Both the position numbers and the translations under genes were made by a program. The notes below the pieces were generated by a model. That model ran no database searches. It saw nothing but the letters and a program-made list of their open reading frames with translations, and had not been told where the DNA came from. 64,000 nucleotides of DNA from Streptomyces sp. TG1A-60 (GTDB lineage: Bacteria; Actinomycetota; Actinomycetes; Streptomycetales; Streptomycetaceae): contig NZ_CP147520.1 of NCBI RefSeq assembly GCF_037201975.1, positions 4,712,001 through 4,776,000 on the forward strand, given 5' to 3'. Positions 8,717 through 17,020 of the stretch are shown piece by piece; the first letter of the stretch is position 1, and every line of letters begins with the position of its first letter.

Positions 8717-9238
8717 TCTGGTTGTGCCCTCGGCATGTAGAGCTACCCCCACCCGCTGCATTCGAGCCACCGCACCGGCTGCGGGAGACGGTCGCTTGCA
8801 TGCTTCGTGTTCTCCGGCGGCGCGAGACCCCACCGGCTGGCTGTACTGACCGTTCTTCACCGGCGGGCGAGGCGGTGACTGACGCGGCGGGCCACCGAAC
8901 TTCCGTGCGGCGGACCAGCCGCTGCCAGGCCACAGCCCGGGAACGGGGTCGCCGCGCCCCATGACGTGGTTCTGTCCGCCGCGACCGACCGACAGCTACT
9001 GCGCTTCGAAGCGGCGCTTGCTGCTTGCTTGCTTGCCTACCTGCTTGCCTGCCTGTCAGGACGGCTGCTTCCCCGGTCCGCTCGCACGGGCCCGAAGTGC
9101 GGCTTCTTCTGCGGCGGGTGAGCTGACGTCCTCCAGCGGCCCGGAAGACGCCGCGACGGCCGCGGACACCCCGTCGACGCCGAAAAGCCGCAGCGGCGGC
9201 TCGCTCTCCTGCAGTGGGCAGTCCCGGAGTGACCGGGC

Positions 9239-9293
9239 GGCCTGCTCCTCGGGCGCCGCTGCACGGAGAACAGCGGCGCCCGAGGAGCAGGCC
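9239..9293. repeat. Perfect 23-bp inverted repeat with 9-base loop
   Basis: The arms run from 9239 to 9261 and from 9271 to 9293 and are exact complements, GC-rich, with loop CACGGAGAA. It could be a bidirectional terminator for the minus-strand operon ending at 9432, or a mobile-element relic. Confidence 0.85.
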
Positions 9294-9431
9294 GAGGGAT
9301 GCGGCAGCGGACCATGAGCAGGACGCCGCACATCCCCCCATGCCCCACATGCCGTCTGTTGTTGTGCCGGAGTGGCGCTGGAAGCAGCACTGACCACTCC
9401 GGTTTCCTTCACCCGCGGCGGTGGTGCAGGA

Positions 9432-10112
9432 TCACATCGTGTCGCCGGCTTGCCGGCGGGTCGTGTCGGCGACCTGCTGCCCCGACTCGCCGGCCTGCTC
9501 AGTCACTCGGCCCGCTTGGCCGCGGGCCTCCTCCCCGGTGGTCTTCGCGGCCTCGGCAGCGGTGTCCTTCACCTCCTGGGCCGCCTGCTGAGCGGCTCCG
9601 GTGGCGTCCTCTTTCAGTTGCTGCGCGGACTCGACCGCTGCCTGCTTGACCGGCTCGAGAGCTGGGCCCGCCTTCTCTGTGATCTGGGAAGCCGCCTGCT
9701 CCTCGGCCTGCGAGGTCGGAAGGAGTGAGGCAGCCAGCAGCCCGGCGCCGAAGGCGATCAGCCCTGCGGCCAGTGGGTTGCCCTGGGTCTGCCGCACCGC
9801 CTGCTCCGGTGCCTGCCGCACCGCCTCGCCGGCCTGTCCGGCCACCTCGCGCGTCTTGTCCGTCGCCTGACCGGCGCTCTCCCGCACCGACTGCGCCGCC
9901 TGCTGCGTGCGGTCCCTGGTCTGCCCCGCCGTATCCGAAGCGCTCCCCATGACTCGGGTCCGAAGCCCCGACACCGCACCGCGGACCCGGGCCTTGCGGC
10001 GGCGGACCGCACGGCGGGGACTGGCCCGGTCGGTCAGCCGGTCCACGTCCTCGGACAGCCTCTCCCGGGTCGCTTCGATGTTGGCCCTCACCTGCTCAGT
10101 TGACGTGCCCAT
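9432..10112 (-). CDS. DUF3618 membrane-associated protein
   Basis: The protein has 226 residues. It begins with the DUF3618 motif (EQVRANIEATRERLSEDVDRLTDR) and then long Ala/Gln/Glu-rich amphipathic helices. A single hydrophobic segment lies in the middle (PLAAGLIAFGAGLLAASLL). The C-terminal part repeats AxxAxx-type heptads and probably forms an extended coil. It is the last gene of a three-gene operon with a DUF1469 holin-like protein and another helical protein. Its ATG at 10112 (GGAGGA 8 bases upstream) lies inside the 3' end of the DUF1469 gene, so the two are coupled. Such operons are seen with envelope-stress regulons in actinobacteria. Confidence 0.88.
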   Translation of the reverse strand: MGTSTEQVRANIEATRERLSEDVDRLTDRASPRRAVRRRKARVRGAVSGLRTRVMGSASDTAGQTRDRTQQAAQSVRESAGQATDKTREVAGQAGEAVRQAPEQAVRQTQGNPLAAGLIAFGAGLLAASLLPTSQAEEQAASQITEKAGPALEPVKQAAVESAQQLKEDATGAAQQAAQEVKDTAAEAAKTTGEEARGQAGRVTEQAGESGQQVADTTRRQAGDTM

Positions 10113-10501
10113 TGAGCATCCTCCTTCAGCGTCTGCACGGTCTGCTCCGGCTTGGAGACCTCTCGCATCCGCGAGCGGCCCATCACGTAGAGCACCGCAC
10201 CGATCACCGCCCACACCCCGACGACGATCAGCGCGGCCCAGCCGGCGTCCATCACGTTGGCCAGACCGAACACGGCCGCGAACGACAGGAACAGAGCCAC
10301 CATGTAGCCGGCGAACCCGGCCCCGCCGTACATCCCGGCGGCCTTGCCCGCCTTGGTGGCCTCCTCACGGATCTCGGCCTTGGCCAGCTCCGCCTCCTGC
10401 CGGAACAGCTCCTGCACATCCGAGGTCACCGTCGACAGCAGCTCACCGATCGACGGGTCCGCCTCGCGCGGCTTAGATGACCGCGGCAAGACCGATGCCA
10501 T
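10088..10501 (-). CDS. DUF1469 / phage-holin-like membrane protein
   Basis: The 137-residue protein has an N-terminal amphipathic region (SIGELLSTVTSDVQELFRQE) typical of the DUF1469 (Phage_holin_3_6) family. Two adjacent transmembrane helices follow, at about residues 55-80 and 85-110. The ATG at 10501 comes two bases after the stop of the upstream gene. The 3' end overlaps the DUF3618 gene by 25 bases. The family is not a true phage holin and is usually found in housekeeping envelope operons. Confidence 0.88.
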   Translation of the reverse strand: MASVLPRSSKPREADPSIGELLSTVTSDVQELFRQEAELAKAEIREEATKAGKAAGMYGGAGFAGYMVALFLSFAAVFGLANVMDAGWAALIVVGVWAVIGAVLYVMGRSRMREVSKPEQTVQTLKEDAQWARQLSR

Positions 10502-10502
10502 C

Positions 10503-11099
10503 TCACACCCCCGGATAACTGGGAACGTCAGGCCGCACAGCCTCTTCCGGCGAGGCGAACTCGCCAGCCGGTATCGGTACCGGCTGCTGCTGCGGCGGCG
10601 AGGACTGGCCCGCCGTACCGGCCTTGGCCAGCCGACCGACGACGACCCCCGCCAGCGCTGCCGCACCCAGGAACGCCCCCGGCCGACGGCGCGCAAACCC
10701 CTGCACGTCCTGCATCAGGCCACCCACGCCCTTCTTCTCCAGGTAGTCCGCGGTGCGGTGACCGCCGCCGGCGGCCTGAGACATCAGAGAACGGGCCGGG
10801 GAATCGTCGGAGGCGTTCTCCGCCATGCCGGCCAGGTCATCAGCCCACTGCCGCAGCGTCCCCGCAGCCCGCCGGGCCTGCCCCTCGGTCTCCTCCGTGA
10901 CCCTGCTCCGCAGGTCACGTACCACCGTGCCGGCCTGCTCCCGGGCCTCTCCGACCACCGTGCGAGCCTGCTCCACAGCGGTACCGGTCACCTCACCCGC
11001 CGCCTGCCTGGCCTGATCGGCCGTGGCCGACGCCTGTTCCTTCGCTGTCTGCCCGGCGTGCTGGACACGGCCAGCGTCGCCCTGCGCTGCGTCACTCAT
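10503..11099 (-). CDS. Ala-rich helical protein, first gene of the membrane-stress operon
   Basis: The protein has 198 residues. The N-terminal two thirds is rich in Ala, Gln, Glu and Thr and probably a long helix or coil. A hydrophobic segment sits near residue 140-155 (PGAFLGAAALAGVVVG) with a Pro/Gln-rich tail. It resembles proteins encoded upstream of DUF1469 genes in Streptomyces, and I know no function for it. It starts at ATG 11099 and ends two bases before the DUF1469 start, so all three genes should be one transcript. Confidence 0.8.
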   Translation of the reverse strand: MSDAAQGDAGRVQHAGQTAKEQASATADQARQAAGEVTGTAVEQARTVVGEAREQAGTVVRDLRSRVTEETEGQARRAAGTLRQWADDLAGMAENASDDSPARSLMSQAAGGGHRTADYLEKKGVGGLMQDVQGFARRRPGAFLGAAALAGVVVGRLAKAGTAGQSSPPQQQPVPIPAGEFASPEEAVRPDVPSYPGV

Positions 11100-11632
11100 A
11101 GGCCACTCCTTGCTGCTTGCTGCGGGACGCCGCCCCGGCTCGGCGACGAGCCCGATGCGGACACCTGGGAAAGTCGCCGGAGCTGACGGGCAGCACGAAC
11201 CGTCACTTCCATGGTCACCCGAACGGCTGCACCCCGCATGTCCAGACCCGGGCGCATGTGTCTGACGGGGGAATCGGCGCCGGAGGCCACGGAGCGGAAA
11301 GGCATCCTGCCGGTCCTGACGGCCCCGGCCCTGGCAGCACCGAGCTGTTCACCGGACTACCCGAGGGGTGATCCTCAGGCTCGCAGCGCCGCGGGTTCCT
11401 CGACGGTCAGTCCCGCGGGGGCTGTCACCGACTCGACCCTGCCGCCGGAGTCGATGGTGATGTCGAGCCGTTCTCCGGCGACGGTGAGCCCGGTGACGGT
11501 GAGCCCGGTGACGGTGAGCGAAACGCACGGTGCGACATGGCGGCACGAGCCTGCTTGAACTTCACACCTCAAGGGGGCGCATCCAAGTCACGGCAGAGTC
11601 CTGACGGACTGCCCGCGTCTACCCTCACCTGT
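11100..11632. other. Intergenic region with a 15-bp tandem repeat
   Basis: No gene is well supported here. On the minus strand a short frame (11375-11572) ends in a segment like ERLDITIDSGGRVESVTAP. This reads like the C-terminal tail of a larger protein, possibly a sugar-active enzyme, but nothing precedes it. Promoter signals for the downstream stress operon (start 11099) should lie at about 11100-11250. Confidence 0.4.
11480..11519. repeat. 15-bp tandem repeat, 2.7 copies
   Basis: The unit GACGGTGAGCCCGGT occurs twice exactly, followed by ten bases of a third copy. In the minus-strand fragment it encodes repeated Leu-Thr-Val-Thr-Gly. Confidence 0.8.
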
Positions 11633-12049
11633 GTGACTACCGATTGGATGGCGGCATACCAGCGTATGGCTCGGGGGCGGCGCTTTGACGAGCTCAGCCG
11701 TCCACCCGCGAGGCAGGTCGCCTCTCCGCCGCCGCTGTCCGAAGCGGAGATCTGCGAAGCGGAGGCGGAGTTGGACATCGCGTTCCCGGAACAGTACCGA
11801 GAGTACTTGCTCCGGCAGAGCGCCGGCGGCGCGGTGAACCGTCTATGCCGATCCGCGGCAGGCTGGGGCTGGCATGGGGACTCAAGCACCAACTACGACC
11901 TGCTCACTACTGACTTCCCGCATCCCGACTCCTACCGTGCTTACGAGGATGAGCTGGACGCGCGCGAGCCGCTGACGCAGGACTTCCCTGACCACAATGC
12001 CTACCGGGCGGCATGGGAGCAGTGGGACGCTGAGTACGGGGTGGAGTAA
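11633..12049 (+). pseudogene. SMI1/KNR4 (SUKH) family protein, C-terminus cut by IS remnant
   Basis: About 138 residues match the N-terminal part of a SUKH-type protein (LSEAEICEAEAELDIAFPEQYREYLL), with a family-typical acidic middle (RAYEDELDAREPLTQDFPD). SUKH proteins often act as immunity proteins against secreted toxins. The frame ends in EYGVE and a stop exactly where an IS256-type element end begins at about 12050. Family members normally continue with another 50 or more residues, so the gene looks truncated by insertion. The start is uncertain: GTG at 11633 (possibly leaderless) or ATG at 11537. Confidence 0.65.
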
Positions 12050-12370
12050 TTGTCAAGAGTTGTGGATCAGTGGGGTTGCTCAGGCGGCGGCGACTTCAGG
12101 GCGTTCTACGAGGTGACCGTTCTTGAAGCGGGCGCCGTTGCGGACGAGGGCGACAAGGTGGGGTGCGGTGATCGCTCGCCAGCGGGCCTGGGCGGACTCG
12201 ACGAGCTTGAACACCATCGCCAGGGCCGCGGCCGGGCTGCCGGCCCCGCGGGTTACCTTGGTCCTCAACTTCACGGTGCTGAAAGTGGACTCGATGGGAT
12301 TTGTCGTGCGCAGGTGCACCCAGTGCTCGGCGGGGAAGTCGTAGAACGCGAGGAGCTCGTCGGCCTCGCC
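12050..12370 (-). pseudogene. 3' end of an IS256-family transposase
   Basis: The minus-strand frame contains AFYDFPAEHWVHLRTTNPIE and [14 protein letters not shown] and ends near [10 protein letters not shown] at 12080. This is the conserved C-terminus of an IS256-type DDE transposase. The bases between 12050 and 12080 include TGTGGATCAG and probably belong to the element's terminal inverted repeat. The 5' two thirds of the transposase is absent. Confidence 0.8.
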
Positions 12371-12496
12371 TCATCCACCACGAGTTGGACCACTGACAGC
12401 CTGCTGTACACCGCTCAGGTGCGAACCGGAGTCGACCCGATCCCCGTGGAGGAGTACCGGCAGACCGGCCGGGCCTGGGTGCACGCAGGCACCTGA
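12371..12496 (+). pseudogene. Unidentified coding remnant
   Basis: A short plus-strand frame reads DSLLYTAQVRTGVDPIPVEE and ends with a stop at 12496. It looks like the 3' end of a gene displaced by the adjacent IS256 fragment. I do not recognise the family. Confidence 0.3.
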
Positions 12497-12538
12497 CCAG
12501 GTCCCACAGGCGAGGCCGATGTCTGCCGTCTTCCTGTC

Positions 12539-13228
12539 CTACTGAAGTTCGCTGAAGCGTTCGGTCGCCCGGGTGCGTCCGGCGACGATGATGGTGTCGT
12601 CCGCTTCCACGACGGTCTCGGCGGTGGCGTAGGTGAAGCCTTCGCCGGGGCGTTTGATGGCGACGACGGTGATGCCGTGGCGGGAGCGGACGGCGCTGCT
12701 GGACAGGGGGAGGCCGATGATGTCGGCGGGCGGGTTGGTTTTGACCATGGCGAAGTCGTCCTCGAATTCGATGTAGTCGAGCATGCGGCCCCGTACGAGG
12801 TGGGCGACGCGCTGGCCCATGTCGTGCTCGGGGTAGACGACGTGGGGGACGCCCAGCTGGGTGAGGATGCGGCCGTGGGCTTCGCTGATGGCCTTGGCCC
12901 AGACGTTCTCGATGCCGAAGGAGATCAGCAGCGAGGCGGTGAGGATGCTGGCTTCGAGGTCGGTCCCGATGGCGACGACGGCGCGGTCGAACTCGTGGAC
13001 ACCCAGCTGGCGCAGGGCGTCCTCCTTGGTGGAGTCGGCCCGCACGGCGTGGGTGAGGGAGCCGGAGAGGGCCTGGACGACTTCGGCGTTCTCGTCGATG
13101 CCGAGCACTTCGGTGTCCTCGTCGACGAGTTCCAGGGCCAGGGCGCGGCCGAAGCGGCCCAGGCCGATGACGACGACGGAGCCCTGCGGGGCCGTGCGCC
13201 GTTTCCTGGGGGTGGTCTTCCTAGCCAA
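12539..13228 (-). CDS. KtrA/TrkA-type potassium uptake regulatory subunit (RCK)
   Basis: The 229-residue cytoplasmic protein has an N-terminal RCK Rossmann fold with the nucleotide-binding motif VIGLGRFGRALALEL (about residues 20-34) and the acidic GIDENAEVV strand end. A C-terminal RCK_C domain spans about 145-225. It gates the membrane subunit encoded just upstream. The TTG start at 13228 overlaps the stop of the ktrB-like gene by eight bases, so the two proteins are made together. The length is standard for the family. Confidence 0.92.
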   Translation of the reverse strand: MARKTTPRKRRTAPQGSVVVIGLGRFGRALALELVDEDTEVLGIDENAEVVQALSGSLTHAVRADSTKEDALRQLGVHEFDRAVVAIGTDLEASILTASLLISFGIENVWAKAISEAHGRILTQLGVPHVVYPEHDMGQRVAHLVRGRMLDYIEFEDDFAMVKTNPPADIIGLPLSSSAVRSRHGITVVAIKRPGEGFTYATAETVVEADDTIIVAGRTRATERFSELQ

Positions 13229-14564
13229 TGACGGGTCGCTCCTCGGGAAGGTCGTACAGGCGGACGCGGGCGCGCAGGGCGAGCGCGGAGGCGACGGTGA
13301 TGGGGCCGAGCCGGCCGATGAACATCAACGCGATCAGCAGCAGCTGCAGACCGGGGTGCAGGTCGGCGGTGATGCCGGTGGACAGGCCGACGGTGGCGAA
13401 GGCGGACGTGACCTCGAACAGCGACTGGTCCAGGCTGTGGTCGGAGAAGACCATGAAGGCCACGGTGGTGATGGCGACGGCGGCCACGGACAGCAGCACC
13501 ACGGTCAGGGCCTGACGCTGAAGGTCGCCGTGCAGACGGCGGTGGAAGATGTTGACCGCGCCCTCACCGCGGATCTCGGCGTATATGACGAAGAACAGCA
13601 CGGCGAAGGTGGTGACCTTGATACCGCCGGCGGTGCCGGCGCTGGCCCCGCCGACGAACATCAGCACGTCCGTGCCCAGCCAGCTCGCGGGGTTCATCTG
13701 GGATGTGTCGATGCTGTTGAACCCGGCGGTACGCGGCATGACGCCCTGGAAGAACCCGGCCAGCAGTTTCCCCGGTGTGTCCAGGGGGCCCAGGGTGGCG
13801 GGGTTGGACCATTCGATCGCGGTGATGAACGCGCTGCCTCCGAGAAGGAAGATCCCGGTGGCCCACAGCACGATCTTGGTGTGCAGGGACCAGCCGCGCG
13901 GCTTGCGGAACCGGCGGCGCAGCTCGAACAGCACGGGGAAGCCCAGTCCGCCCGCGATGACCGCCAGCGCGACGGGCAGGCAGATCCACGGATCGGTGAC
14001 GAAGCCCATCAGGCTGTCCGAGTAGAGGGCGAATCCGGCGTTGTTGAACGCGGAGATGGCGTGGAAGACGCCCAGCCACAGCGCGCGCGGCCAGGACTCG
14101 TCGTAGGCGGTGGCGAACCGCACGGCCAGCACCAGCGCGGTGACCGCCTCCAGCAGCAGGCTGACCTTGACCACACCGGTCACGACCGCGCGGACATCGC
14201 CCAGCCCCAGGGTCTTGGTCTCCGCGGCGGCCGTCATGCGCGCCTTCAGGCCGATGCGGTGGGAGACCAGCAGGACCAGCAGGGAGGCGAAGGTCATGAT
14301 GCCGAAGCCGCCGACCTGGATGAGCGCCAGGATCACCGCCTGCCCGAAGCCGCTCCAGTAGCCGGGGGTGTCCACCACGACCAGACCGGTCACACACACC
14401 GCGGAGGTGGAAGTGAACAGCGCCTCCAGCACGCTGGCACCGCCCGGTCCCGTCTTGGCCACCGGCAGCATCAGCAGACCGGTCCCGCCCGCGATCGCCG
14501 TGGCGAAACCCGCCACGACCACCTGCGCCGGATGCCGAAGGCGCGGCCACCGCCGCGTCACCAC
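13221..14564 (-). CDS. KtrB/TrkH-type potassium transporter, membrane subunit
   Basis: The 447-residue polytopic protein has four M1-P-M2 repeats. All four filter-loop segments are visible: TSTSAVCVTGL, HAISAFNNAGFAL, GVMPRTAGFNSI and FATVGLSTG. It conducts K+ (often coupled to Na+) across the membrane and works with the RCK protein encoded downstream. The gene is the first of the pair. A divergent small membrane gene starts at 14690, leaving about 125 bases for both promoters. No truncation is seen. Confidence 0.94.
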   Translation of the reverse strand: MVTRRWPRLRHPAQVVVAGFATAIAGGTGLLMLPVAKTGPGGASVLEALFTSTSAVCVTGLVVVDTPGYWSGFGQAVILALIQVGGFGIMTFASLLVLLVSHRIGLKARMTAAAETKTLGLGDVRAVVTGVVKVSLLLEAVTALVLAVRFATAYDESWPRALWLGVFHAISAFNNAGFALYSDSLMGFVTDPWICLPVALAVIAGGLGFPVLFELRRRFRKPRGWSLHTKIVLWATGIFLLGGSAFITAIEWSNPATLGPLDTPGKLLAGFFQGVMPRTAGFNSIDTSQMNPASWLGTDVLMFVGGASAGTAGGIKVTTFAVLFFVIYAEIRGEGAVNIFHRRLHGDLQRQALTVVLLSVAAVAITTVAFMVFSDHSLDQSLFEVTSAFATVGLSTGITADLHPGLQLLLIALMFIGRLGPITVASALALRARVRLYDLPEERPVIG

Positions 14565-14689
14565 AACAAGCCCTCCGCCCAGCGGACAGGCACCACGATT
14601 GTTCGCACCCGGAGACGATAGACAACACCAGCACCCGTCCCCGGCACCGGACCCTGCCGTACGCCCGTCGCCGTGTCTAGGCTTGCAGC

Positions 14690-14923
14690 ATGCGCCCCCG
14701 CCACGGCAACCGTCCGCACACCTCGCGCCGGTCGGTACCGGGGCCCCCGGACAACCGACTGTCCGGCCCCGACCATGGCATGCGACGCATCGAGTACGCC
14801 CTGTTCCTGGCCGCCGCGCTCCTGGGCACAGCCGGTGCTCTCAGCGACGCGTTGTGGCTGCTGGGCATCGCGGCATGGGTTCTGATCGTTGCAGGCCTGA
14901 TCGAAATGATCTATCGGCCCTGA
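14690..14923 (+). CDS. Small membrane protein, divergent from the K+ transporter
   Basis: The 77-residue frame has a basic N-terminus and two predicted membrane helices (ALFLAAALLGTAGAL and LWLLGIAAWVLIVAGLI). The ATG at 14690 has no ribosome site, but TAGGCT lies 11 bases upstream of it, as in leaderless Streptomyces transcripts. An internal ATG at 14780, just before the helices, is an alternative start. No family is recognised. Confidence 0.55.
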   Translation: MRPRHGNRPHTSRRSVPGPPDNRLSGPDHGMRRIEYALFLAAALLGTAGALSDALWLLGIAAWVLIVAGLIEMIYRP

Positions 14924-15081
14924 CAGACCTTGATGGCTCGGCGGCCCACAGGGAAACCGCTTTCGTGCATCATCCGCTTCGTTCGCTCGTCTGCCTCACT
15001 CCGCGACGATCAACTCCGCCAACATGCCTTACTTGCCTGTACGCGCTTCCCTGCGTTGAGCAGCAGATTCACTTGACAGCC

Positions 15082-15200
15082 CTAGATAATGGTGCCGGCA
15101 TGCTCGATCGCCGCTCGTAGCGTCATCCACGAGTCGGTGATGAGCGCCGTGTGAAGGACCTGACGGTCGGAGAAGTACCGGTGAATGGTTGCTCGCCCCG
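15082..15200 (-). pseudogene. TetR-family regulator fragment
   Basis: On the minus strand the sequence reads PGRATIHRYFSDRQVLHTAL and then ITDSWMTLRAAIEHAG, ending in a TAG at 15082. This is the second half of a TetR helix-turn-helix (normally xxGTLYRHFPxRxxLL). The first helices and the ligand domain are missing. Confidence 0.55.
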
Positions 15201-15243
15201 GTTGGATTCGACGGTTCTGGCGTGAACGGACCGGGCTCACGCT

Positions 15244-15365
15244 CCGCATGCTCCCAACGCGACGTGTACGTCTGCGGCCCTCCCGCCATGACCAGGGCCG
15301 TGCTCTTCGGCCTGCGGACCTGCAGGTCCCGGCGCGGCGGGTGCACGCCGAGAGGTTCGTCCGGC
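15244..15365 (+). pseudogene. C-terminal fragment of a ferredoxin-reductase-type oxidoreductase
   Basis: RDVYVCGPPAMTRAVLFGLR in one frame continues after a frameshift as LQVPARRVHAERF in another. This is the NAD(P)-binding C-terminus of flavin-dependent reductases, where CGPPAM and HAERF are hallmark motifs. Only the last 40 residues remain. Confidence 0.6.
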
Positions 15366-15379
15366 CCGACCCCGGTCCG

Positions 15380-17020
15380 TCAGGGACAGGTGCCGTTGAA
15401 GATGTCCTCGTGGCTGCGGTAGATCCCGGCCGCCTTCGGCTTCGCGCCGGAGGCCGGTTCCGGGTACTCGATGACGGGCACGGGCTTGCAGACCGCCCAC
15501 TTCCGTGTGTCCGGAGAGTCGTCGAAGCCGAAGGTGCCGCTGGCTCCCCGTACGCAGTTGACGCAACTCGCCCCGGACCGGGTGCCGAGGATGTTCATGT
15601 TGATGACGGTGTTGTAGACGTCGTCATGCCTCGGCAGGACCGCGGCCTCGCTGGTCTCCGCCTCTCCTTCCCTCCCCTCCTTCTCGCCGTTGATGTCGTC
15701 GTACGCCCGGCCGGTGGCCTGGGAGAGCACGGTGAAGGCGTCGTAGTACATGACCGCGTAGCCGTCGTCCAGAGGCTTGTTCCCCCACGGCTTCCTGTGC
15801 TCGTGTGCCGAGTCGTTCAGGTCCGCCCGCAGCTTCTCGAACTGCTTCAGGAAGCCGCGCGGCCCGGCCGGGAGCTTCTCGTTCCCCGCCCAGGACCGGG
15901 TGTCGACGGAGGCGGCGTCCACGAGCGTGATCCGGGCCTCCCGTAGCTGCTCGGTGATGTCCGCCGTGGTGGACTCGGGATCCATGCCGATCCCCACCTT
16001 CAGGATGCGCGTCGGCTTCCCGTGGTCGCAGGAGGGTTCGTTCGCCAGCCGGTCCACCAGGTGGGGCAGATCGTGATCGCGTCCCGCGAAGAAGACCGTG
16101 TCCGCTTCGGTCAGACAGATGCTGCGGGCGGCGTCGGAGAAGCGCTGGGGGACGCCCTCGTCGTCGCCGGTCAGTCCCAGATAGGACGCCTGCCGCTGCT
16201 TCAGCCCGTACTCCTTGCCGAAGTGCGCCAGGAAGACCCTGCGCAGGTCGGCGGAGTAGCTGTCCCGCTCTCGCCGGTCCGAGACGAGGAAGCCCGTACC
16301 GTTCCCCGGGTTCTTGTCGAGGTACTCCCGCAGCGCCTCGGCGAAGAGCTCGTTCGACGGGGACGTCTTGAAGAGGTACCCGGCCTCCATGGTGGTCGAG
16401 GTGAGGATGGGGCCGATCGCCGGGATCCGGTGAGCGGAGAGGGCCTCGGCCGCGGCGAGCGTGTCCGGAGTGCTGCTCGGCATGCCGAACACGCCGACCA
16501 GCGGCGCCTCGTCGTCGGTCATCCCGGCGAGCCGGTCGACGACGGGCTCCCACTGGTCCAGGTCCTTCCCGTCGTGGGCCAGCAGCAGCTGGTAGCCCGG
16601 CCCCGCCTGCGCGTTTGCCCGAAGCTGGCCGGCGTGGGCGCCCGCCAGTGCGCGGGCGATCTGCTCCGTGCTCATGGTGCTGGTGGCATCGCTGGTGAAC
16701 GGCATCATGAGGGCGATCCGCACGTAGGGGATGCCGGCCTGACCGTTCTCCGGGCGCGTCCAGCTCCTCTCCACCCGGGCGTTCTCGTCCGCCACGGCGT
16801 GTATCAGGCCCTCCAGCTCCGGATCGCCCCGCAGGACTCCGGCGGTCACGCCCACGCACTCGTCCCCGGCTGCCTCCAGCCCGTCGCCGCACTTCTCGGG
16901 CAGCAGCCGTACGACCACGAAGGCGACCGCCGCGAGCAGCACGACGCCCACCGCGAGGACGACCGCCTTGTCGGCCGGTCCCAGAGCACGGTTCCTGAAG
17001 CGGTTCAGCACAGTCCTCAC
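15380..17020 (-). CDS. Membrane-anchored periplasmic-binding-protein-like (type I) protein
   Basis: The 546-residue protein has a short basic N-terminus and one hydrophobic segment at about residues 18-40, which acts as a signal anchor. The large extracytoplasmic domain resembles type I (leucine/branched-chain amino acid) solute-binding proteins: YVRIALMMPFTSD, AHDGKDLDQWEPVVDRLAG, APLVGVFGMPSSTPDTLAAA and IPAIGPILTST. Several Cys residues in the C-terminal part suggest disulfides. No ABC permease or ATPase lies nearby. It is instead the last gene of a three-gene unit, and its GTG start overlaps the stop of the upstream NTPase gene (GTGA). A sensor role is more likely than import, but that is inference. 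Confidence 0.78.
   Translation of the reverse strand: MRTVLNRFRNRALGPADKAVVLAVGVVLLAAVAFVVVRLLPEKCGDGLEAAGDECVGVTAGVLRGDPELEGLIHAVADENARVERSWTRPENGQAGIPYVRIALMMPFTSDATSTMSTEQIARALAGAHAGQLRANAQAGPGYQLLLAHDGKDLDQWEPVVDRLAGMTDDEAPLVGVFGMPSSTPDTLAAAEALSAHRIPAIGPILTSTTMEAGYLFKTSPSNELFAEALREYLDKNPGNGTGFLVSDRRERDSYSADLRRVFLAHFGKEYGLKQRQASYLGLTGDDEGVPQRFSDAARSICLTEADTVFFAGRDHDLPHLVDRLANEPSCDHGKPTRILKVGIGMDPESTTADITEQLREARITLVDAASVDTRSWAGNEKLPAGPRGFLKQFEKLRADLNDSAHEHRKPWGNKPLDDGYAVMYYDAFTVLSQATGRAYDDINGEKEGREGEAETSEAAVLPRHDDVYNTVINMNILGTRSGASCVNCVRGASGTFGFDDSPDTRKWAVCKPVPVIEYPEPASGAKPKAAGIYRSHEDIFNGTCP

Larger units (their letters stand above)
8542..9431. other. 890-base stretch without a supportable gene
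   Basis: No frame here shows a domain or a convincing start. What can be seen is structural: an imperfect hairpin at 8677-8716, a TGCT/TGCC tetranucleotide run at about 9015-9055, a perfect 23-bp inverted repeat at 9239-9293, and a shorter inverted repeat (CGGAGTGG at 9367-9374 with its complement at 9393-9400) just beyond the end of the minus-strand gene at 9432. Confidence 0.6.
14924..15379. other. Gene graveyard between two transcription units
   Basis: Apart from the two remnants listed separately (TetR fragment and reductase tail), this 456-base stretch shows nothing I can support. Confidence 0.5.

Noticed and set aside
8603..8962. Minus-strand hypothetical protein in the 8.5-9.4 kb gap
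   Set aside because: No ribosome site, no domain and Arg/Pro-rich composition typical of chance frames.
15380..17020. Canonical ABC importer binding protein
   Set aside because: No permease or ABC ATPase gene lies nearby and the protein has an uncleaved-looking anchor instead of a lipobox.
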